Shown: positions 5,601 through 8,364 of the stretch, piece after piece
Layout: every line of letters starts with the position of its first letter
How positions within the stretch are numbered: position 1 is the stretch's first letter
NCBI GenBank assembly: GCA_019894735.1
Contig: JAGXOB010000097.1
Coordinates: forward strand, 1-8,364
DNA: 8,364 nt
Direction of reading: 5' to 3'
Origin: Promethearchaeota archaeon
Lineage (GTDB): Archaea > Asgardarchaeota > Lokiarchaeia > Sigynarchaeales > SOKP01
The notes under the pieces: model-generated
The model's input: the letters and a program-made list of their open reading frames with translations, nothing else
The model's database searches: none
What the model was told of the DNA's origin: nothing
Program-made: the position numbers and the translations under genes

Positions 5601-6437
5601 TTACATATCTTTAGATATGTCCTTGAGGAAGTTCTCTTTTTGGAGAATTATGTTGATACTTCTCCTATTCATAACCGTATTTAAGTTCTCTATCAACTTT
5701 TCTGTAAAATAATTGAAATCAAAATGTATTGAAGGATTATCTCGGTAATAGGTCTTTAAAAAAATGTTAATTAATTCAATTTTAGCTTTAGGTACGCTTT
5801 GTTCAAAGATTCCAGGATTTGTATCAAGTAGAGAACAACAAACCCATGCTATATCGTCAATATGATTTCCCTCATAAGAATCTTCGAAGTCCAAGCCGTA
5901 TATCTCGTTCTTTAAAGGATTATAAATGAAATCTCTTATCTGAGTATCTCCTTTGTTTAAAACTATAGTTTCTGAGTGAGCTTCAGTCTTTATCGTGTTA
6001 TTTGTATGCAATTGATTAAACCAATCAGCTAATTTCTCAATAGACTTGGAAATTTCTTTTTTTGTTTCAGAATATAAACTTTCCATATTTGCAATATTAA
6101 ATAATTTCTCGTTGATAAAATCGCACAAATTAACCCCTTTAATCTTTTCGAGAATTAAATAGGGTTTTTTATAAAATAACACGTTAGGTATAAATAGATT
6201 TTGTCTTTTAAGTCTTATCAAAGTGTTGTATTCGTTATCGGCATTATTTGTTCTAAATATTTTAACGACCACTTCTTTAGGTAAGTTTTCGGTATCTCTG
6301 TTAAAAGTTAAACCTACAACGGAATTTTTTTTACTCTCAATAGGAAATAAAATAAAATGATTGAACTTATCCACCAATTCTGGTAGTTCTTCCTTAAGAT
6401 CGGTAATGAGGTCTTTTCGTGTTTTAAAAAGTTCCAT
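5601..6437 (-). CDS. Kinase-fold phosphotransferase (APH/choline-kinase-like) with altered catalytic loop
   Basis: The 278-residue protein (from the ATG at 6437) looks like a small-molecule kinase of the aminoglycoside phosphotransferase/choline kinase fold. The visible landmarks are VVVKIFR (56-62, ATP-binding Lys K59), an acidic residue in the next helix (NEYNTL, E69), YLILEKIKGVNL (93-104, the hinge, with the L-E-x-I-x-G pattern of the family), a catalytic loop at KGDTQIRDF (162-170, D164 as likely base), LDFEDS (182-187, the D-F-x Mg site) and HIDDIAWV (192-199). Two family residues differ: the usual His before Gly-Asp is Lys162, and the Mg-binding Asn five residues after the Asp is Asp169. 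It may still be active, since D164, K59 and D183 are kept. The GTG start at 6489-6491 is rejected: it directly follows a TAA and lies upstream of a TATA-like GGTATAATC. Substrate is unknown; small molecule or protein is equally open. Confidence 0.78.
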   Translation of the reverse strand: MELFKTRKDLITDLKEELPELVDKFNHFILFPIESKKNSVVGLTFNRDTENLPKEVVVKIFRTNNADNEYNTLIRLKRQNLFIPNVLFYKKPYLILEKIKGVNLCDFINEKLFNIANMESLYSETKKEISKSIEKLADWFNQLHTNNTIKTEAHSETIVLNKGDTQIRDFIYNPLKNEIYGLDFEDSYEGNHIDDIAWVCCSLLDTNPGIFEQSVPKAKIELINIFLKTYYRDNPSIHFDFNYFTEKLIENLNTVMNRRSINIILQKENFLKDISKDM

Positions 6438-6658
6438 CTCGATAAATTGACAATAAACGATGATTATACCATGTTGATATATGGAAGTCACTTAACTACT
6501 ATCTTAATAGTAAAGATAAAAGATAAATTTCTCTATTTCTATACTTACAGTTCTAAATTCTATGTGTATATAATTTGTGGAGATGTTCGCGTTAAAAATT
6601 ATATTATTTATGAAATATCACAGTAACAAATAAAAAATTTTATTTTATTGATATAATA
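6438..6658. promoter_or_regulatory. Divergent promoter region between the phosphotransferase and DUF166 genes
   Basis: This 221-bp A/T-rich gap serves two genes read outward. For the minus-strand gene, GGTATAATC (6462-6470) is centred about 29 bp before its ATG. For DUF166 there are two candidates: an A-rich AAATAAAAAAT stretch at about 6628-6638, near 26-28 bp before its ATG and so leaderless, and a more canonical TATATAA at 6567-6573, which would give a leader of about 60 bases. A 16-bp inverted repeat (6497-6512) lies between. No Shine-Dalgarno precedes either start. Confidence 0.45.
6497..6512. repeat. Perfect 6-bp inverted repeat, possible operator
   Basis: TACTAT and ATAGTA are exact reverse complements separated by CTTA. 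The dyad sits about 27 bp upstream of the likely phosphotransferase TATA box in the divergent region, a plausible place for a dimeric regulator. In DNA this A/T-rich a chance origin is quite possible. Confidence 0.3.
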
Positions 6659-7546
6659 ATGAGTCGACAACAAAAACAATACAAGCTTGGAGTCTTCTAT
6701 GGACCTGATCCAGATACTGAGATGCTAGCACAAAAATTCGTTGGAAATTTAATTAACGACGACAAATTTTGTAAGGCTTGTGAACTACTTGAAAAAGACG
6801 TTAAATGCGATAAATGTAGGGAACATCTAGGTAATTTTTCCAATTCAATTTACTTTTACGATAAAATTGGTGAAAATGTTCCAGATTTTATTGAAGATCC
6901 TGAAGATTTTTTACCGAAATCTTTACCTCAAGTCGATTTCATAATGGTTATTGGAATTCATCAAGATTTACTGTCAGGCTTACCAGAATATTTGAAAGAT
7001 AAAAATGTCAAAGCAGTAATTATCCCCGTTGAAAATCCTAAGTGGGTGCAACCAGGCTTACAGGTTCAAGTTTTAGACGCTTTTGAAAGTTTTGGAATTC
7101 AAGCTACATTTCCAAAACCTTTTTGCGCTTTAAGCAAAGAGTTGGATGAATATAATAAAGAGGGTTTCAACATCACTAGGAAAAGGAATTACATAATAGA
7201 TTTTATTGATCATTTCAAAATTGGAGCACCTATTGTCTCATTCCTATTATCCAAAGACGGAAAATCAATCGAAGATACTTGTGTTCTTCAAAGCGCTCCC
7301 TGTGGTAGCTCTTATTTTGTACTCCAACAATTACAAGCTAAATATCTTGATAATGGAGAACTCAGTTTGAACGAAAGAATTAGTAAAGCACATCACTCAT
7401 ATCCTTGCAATGCTTCAATGGATCAAGATGCGATATTGAAAGATTCTATCCTCCATGTGGGAGGGTATTTAATAAGAAATGCAGTTAGAAGAGAGTTAGG
7501 TTTAGAGGAACAAGAAGGGCAAAAATTGGTTTATGTCGTTAAATAG
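6659..7546 (+). CDS. DUF166 family protein
   Basis: The 295-residue protein matches the archaeal DUF166 family, often labelled thymidylate synthase in annotations although it lacks any resemblance to ThyA or ThyX. Family-like features are the N-terminal VFYGP (12-16), the CKAC...CDKC double motif (C38, C41, C50, C53), DFIMVIGIHQDLL (93-105), IIPVENPKWVQPGL (121-134), the conserved APCGSSYFV (213-221), HHSYPCNASM (245-254) and ILHVGGYLIRNAV (264-276). Eight Cys in all (38, 41, 50, 53, 156, 208, 215, 250) suggest a Zn or Fe-S site, with C215 and C250 in the most conserved blocks. No signal or membrane segment is seen. The ATG is supported by its position after a TATA-like stretch and by family-like sequence beginning within ten residues. 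It stands alone, with a probable terminator at 7686-7697. The true function is not known to me; a dTMP synthase role should not be assumed. Confidence 0.87.
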   Translation: MSRQQKQYKLGVFYGPDPDTEMLAQKFVGNLINDDKFCKACELLEKDVKCDKCREHLGNFSNSIYFYDKIGENVPDFIEDPEDFLPKSLPQVDFIMVIGIHQDLLSGLPEYLKDKNVKAVIIPVENPKWVQPGLQVQVLDAFESFGIQATFPKPFCALSKELDEYNKEGFNITRKRNYIIDFIDHFKIGAPIVSFLLSKDGKSIEDTCVLQSAPCGSSYFVLQQLQAKYLDNGELSLNERISKAHHSYPCNASMDQDAILKDSILHVGGYLIRNAVRRELGLEEQEGQKLVYVVK

Positions 7547-7609
7547 TCCTTACCGCTTTTATAAATTAATTTAAGGTAACAATTTATATTTAATAAAAAG
7601 AAAAAGAGC

Positions 7610-7626
7610 TTGAGTTTTATTCTCAA
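7610..7626 (+). repeat. Small hairpin after the DUF166 gene
   Basis: TTGAG and CTCAA flank a seven-base T-rich loop about 64 bases after the stop codon. The stem is only five pairs, so it may be a 3'-end structure of the DUF166 mRNA or chance. Confidence 0.2.
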
Positions 7627-7685
7627 TTAATCTTAAACAAATAATAGCTGTTAAATCAGACTAAAATATTTGTTGAGATATCCTA

Positions 7686-7697
7686 TTTTTTATTTTT
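7686..7697 (+). terminator. T-rich terminator between DUF166 and the P-type ATPase gene
   Basis: Six T, an A and five more T form the densest T-tract on the plus strand in this gap, before the ATPase promoter. It fits an archaeal T-tract terminator, though it is about 140 bases past the DUF166 stop. Confidence 0.4.
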
Positions 7698-7718
7698 GAT
7701 TGATAATAGCTTCTTTTT

Positions 7719-7734
7719 ATTATATAATATAAAG
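7719..7734 (+). promoter_or_regulatory. TATA box of the P-type ATPase gene
   Basis: TTATATAATATAAAG here is the strongest TATA-like element in the gap. Its right part (ATATAAAG) is centred about 33-36 bp before the two GTG start candidates, giving a short leader of some 7-10 bases. It overlaps a 12-bp A/T palindrome (7718-7729) and is followed by AAAGCTTT (7731-7738), which could be a metal-regulator site. Confidence 0.45.
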
Positions 7735-7762
7735 CTTTTTAGATATAACTAATTTACATTAA

Positions 7763-8364
7763 GTGGTGATTCATATTACTCAATGTTCAAATGAGATGTG
7801 TTTAGACGAAGAACTTGAAGAGGAAGAAGAAGAATCTTTTTTCGAAGAAAAATTTTGGTACTTCATAATACCATCTGTGATAATACTTGGAGTATCAATC
7901 ACATTAGAATTTTTAACTGATGCAGTTTTGTTAAGCCAAATTTTAGCAATTGTATCAATTTTACTCTCTGGTTATGGTATATTAAAAGAGGCAATAGAAG
8001 ATGTTCTAGCTAAAAGAATCACTGCTAATATTCTTATGTTAGTCGCAGGAGTTGCTTCCTTTTTTATCTTGCATGGTCAAGAAGGGGCTACTGCAATATT
8101 ATTATACGCCATCGCAGAGTTTCTAGAGGAATTAACTATAGATAAGTCCCGTAACGCAATAAAGGAGTTGCTTGAATTAGCACCAGATGAAGCATTACTG
8201 AAAACTCAAGAAGGGTATGAGTTTGTGCCCACTCGAGAAGTAAAAGTAGGTGATATCGTAGGTATTAAACCTGGGATGAAAGTCCCAATAGACGGAAAAA
8301 TAATCAAAGGAGAATCTTATTTCGATGAAAGCGCAATAACAGGGGAGTCTCTTCCGGTTTTTAA
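7763..8364 (+). CDS. P1B-type heavy-metal-transporting ATPase (partial, C-terminus off the right edge)
   Basis: The visible 200 residues are the front part of a P-type ATPase of the heavy-metal group, which pumps ions such as Zn, Cd or Cu across the membrane. There are hydrophobic helices at about 32-51, 54-71, 90-104 and 107-123. The stretch FLEELTIDKSRNAIKELLEL (120-139) and the actuator domain with VGDIVGIKPGMKVPIDG (162-178) and DESAITGESLPV (188-199) follow; TGES (193-196) is the dephosphorylation loop. The ion-selecting CPx helix and DKTGT phosphorylation site lie past the edge, so the metal cannot be named. No N-terminal HMA (GMTCxxC) domain is present; instead there are CSNEMC (8-13) and a run of Glu (16-24). 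The start is one of two GTG codons (7763 or 7766) right after an in-frame TAA; an ATG at 7796 would drop both Cys. The codon choice is uncertain, the family is not. Confidence 0.88.
   Translation, partial: MVIHITQCSNEMCLDEELEEEEEESFFEEKFWYFIIPSVIILGVSITLEFLTDAVLLSQILAIVSILLSGYGILKEAIEDVLAKRITANILMLVAGVASFFILHGQEGATAILLYAIAEFLEELTIDKSRNAIKELLELAPDEALLKTQEGYEFVPTREVKVGDIVGIKPGMKVPIDGKIIKGESYFDESAITGESLPVF

Noticed and set aside
6583..6633. 16-codon ATG frame on the plus strand after GGAG in the divergent region
   Set aside because: Very short, A/T-rich, spacing of the GGAG too close, and no sign of conservation can be judged; likely chance.
7061..7083. GGTTCAAG followed by AGACGC, resembling a T-arm and acceptor end that could pair with the tRNA-like 5' half
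   Set aside because: The T-stem does not pair, the acceptor match is only partial, and it lies in well-supported DUF166 coding sequence.
1..8364. CRISPR arrays, insertion sequences, rRNA genes and integrase genes
   Set aside because: No regularly spaced direct repeats, transposase or integrase motifs, terminal inverted repeats or rRNA-like sequence were seen.

Overview
The window is AT-rich and looks archaeal. DUF166 is essentially an archaeal family. Most genes have a TATA-like box about 25-29 bp before the chosen start codon and no Shine-Dalgarno sequence, as expected for leaderless archaeal mRNAs. T-rich tracts follow several stop codons. A fatty-acyl-type dehydrogenase, a tungstate-binding protein and coiled-coil/winged-helix proteins together would suit a Lokiarchaeia-like (Asgard) anaerobe, but no ribosomal RNA or eukaryotic signature protein is present to prove this, so the lineage is an inference.

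Layout, left to right. Positions 1-618 (minus) hold the N-terminal part of a membrane-anchored tungstate-binding protein (TupA-like) that runs off the left edge. A 413-bp gap (619-1031) follows; it contains a well-formed tRNA-like 5' half on the plus strand, with no 3' half in the window. Four transcription units then run on the minus strand: an acyl-CoA dehydrogenase (1032-2789), a radical SAM protein (2965-3885), a two-gene operon of related coiled-coil/winged-helix proteins (3984-4721 and 4721-5476, overlapping by one base) and a kinase-fold phosphotransferase (5601-6437). A divergent promoter region separates these from the plus-strand DUF166 gene (6659-7546). The start of a P1B-type metal-transporting ATPase (7763 to the right edge) follows.

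The genes do not form one obvious pathway; nearly all appear to have their own promoter and terminator. The one tightly coupled pair is the coiled-coil/winged-helix operon. Its second gene starts at a TGATG overlap with a perfect GGAGGT Shine-Dalgarno inside the end of the first gene, which suggests two subunits made together. This pair is the best candidate for an undescribed system. The orphan tRNA 5' half is the most unusual non-coding signal.

Several computed longest-ORF starts (3891, 5500, 6491) are TTG or GTG codons lying at or upstream of the expected transcription start; in each case an internal ATG was preferred.
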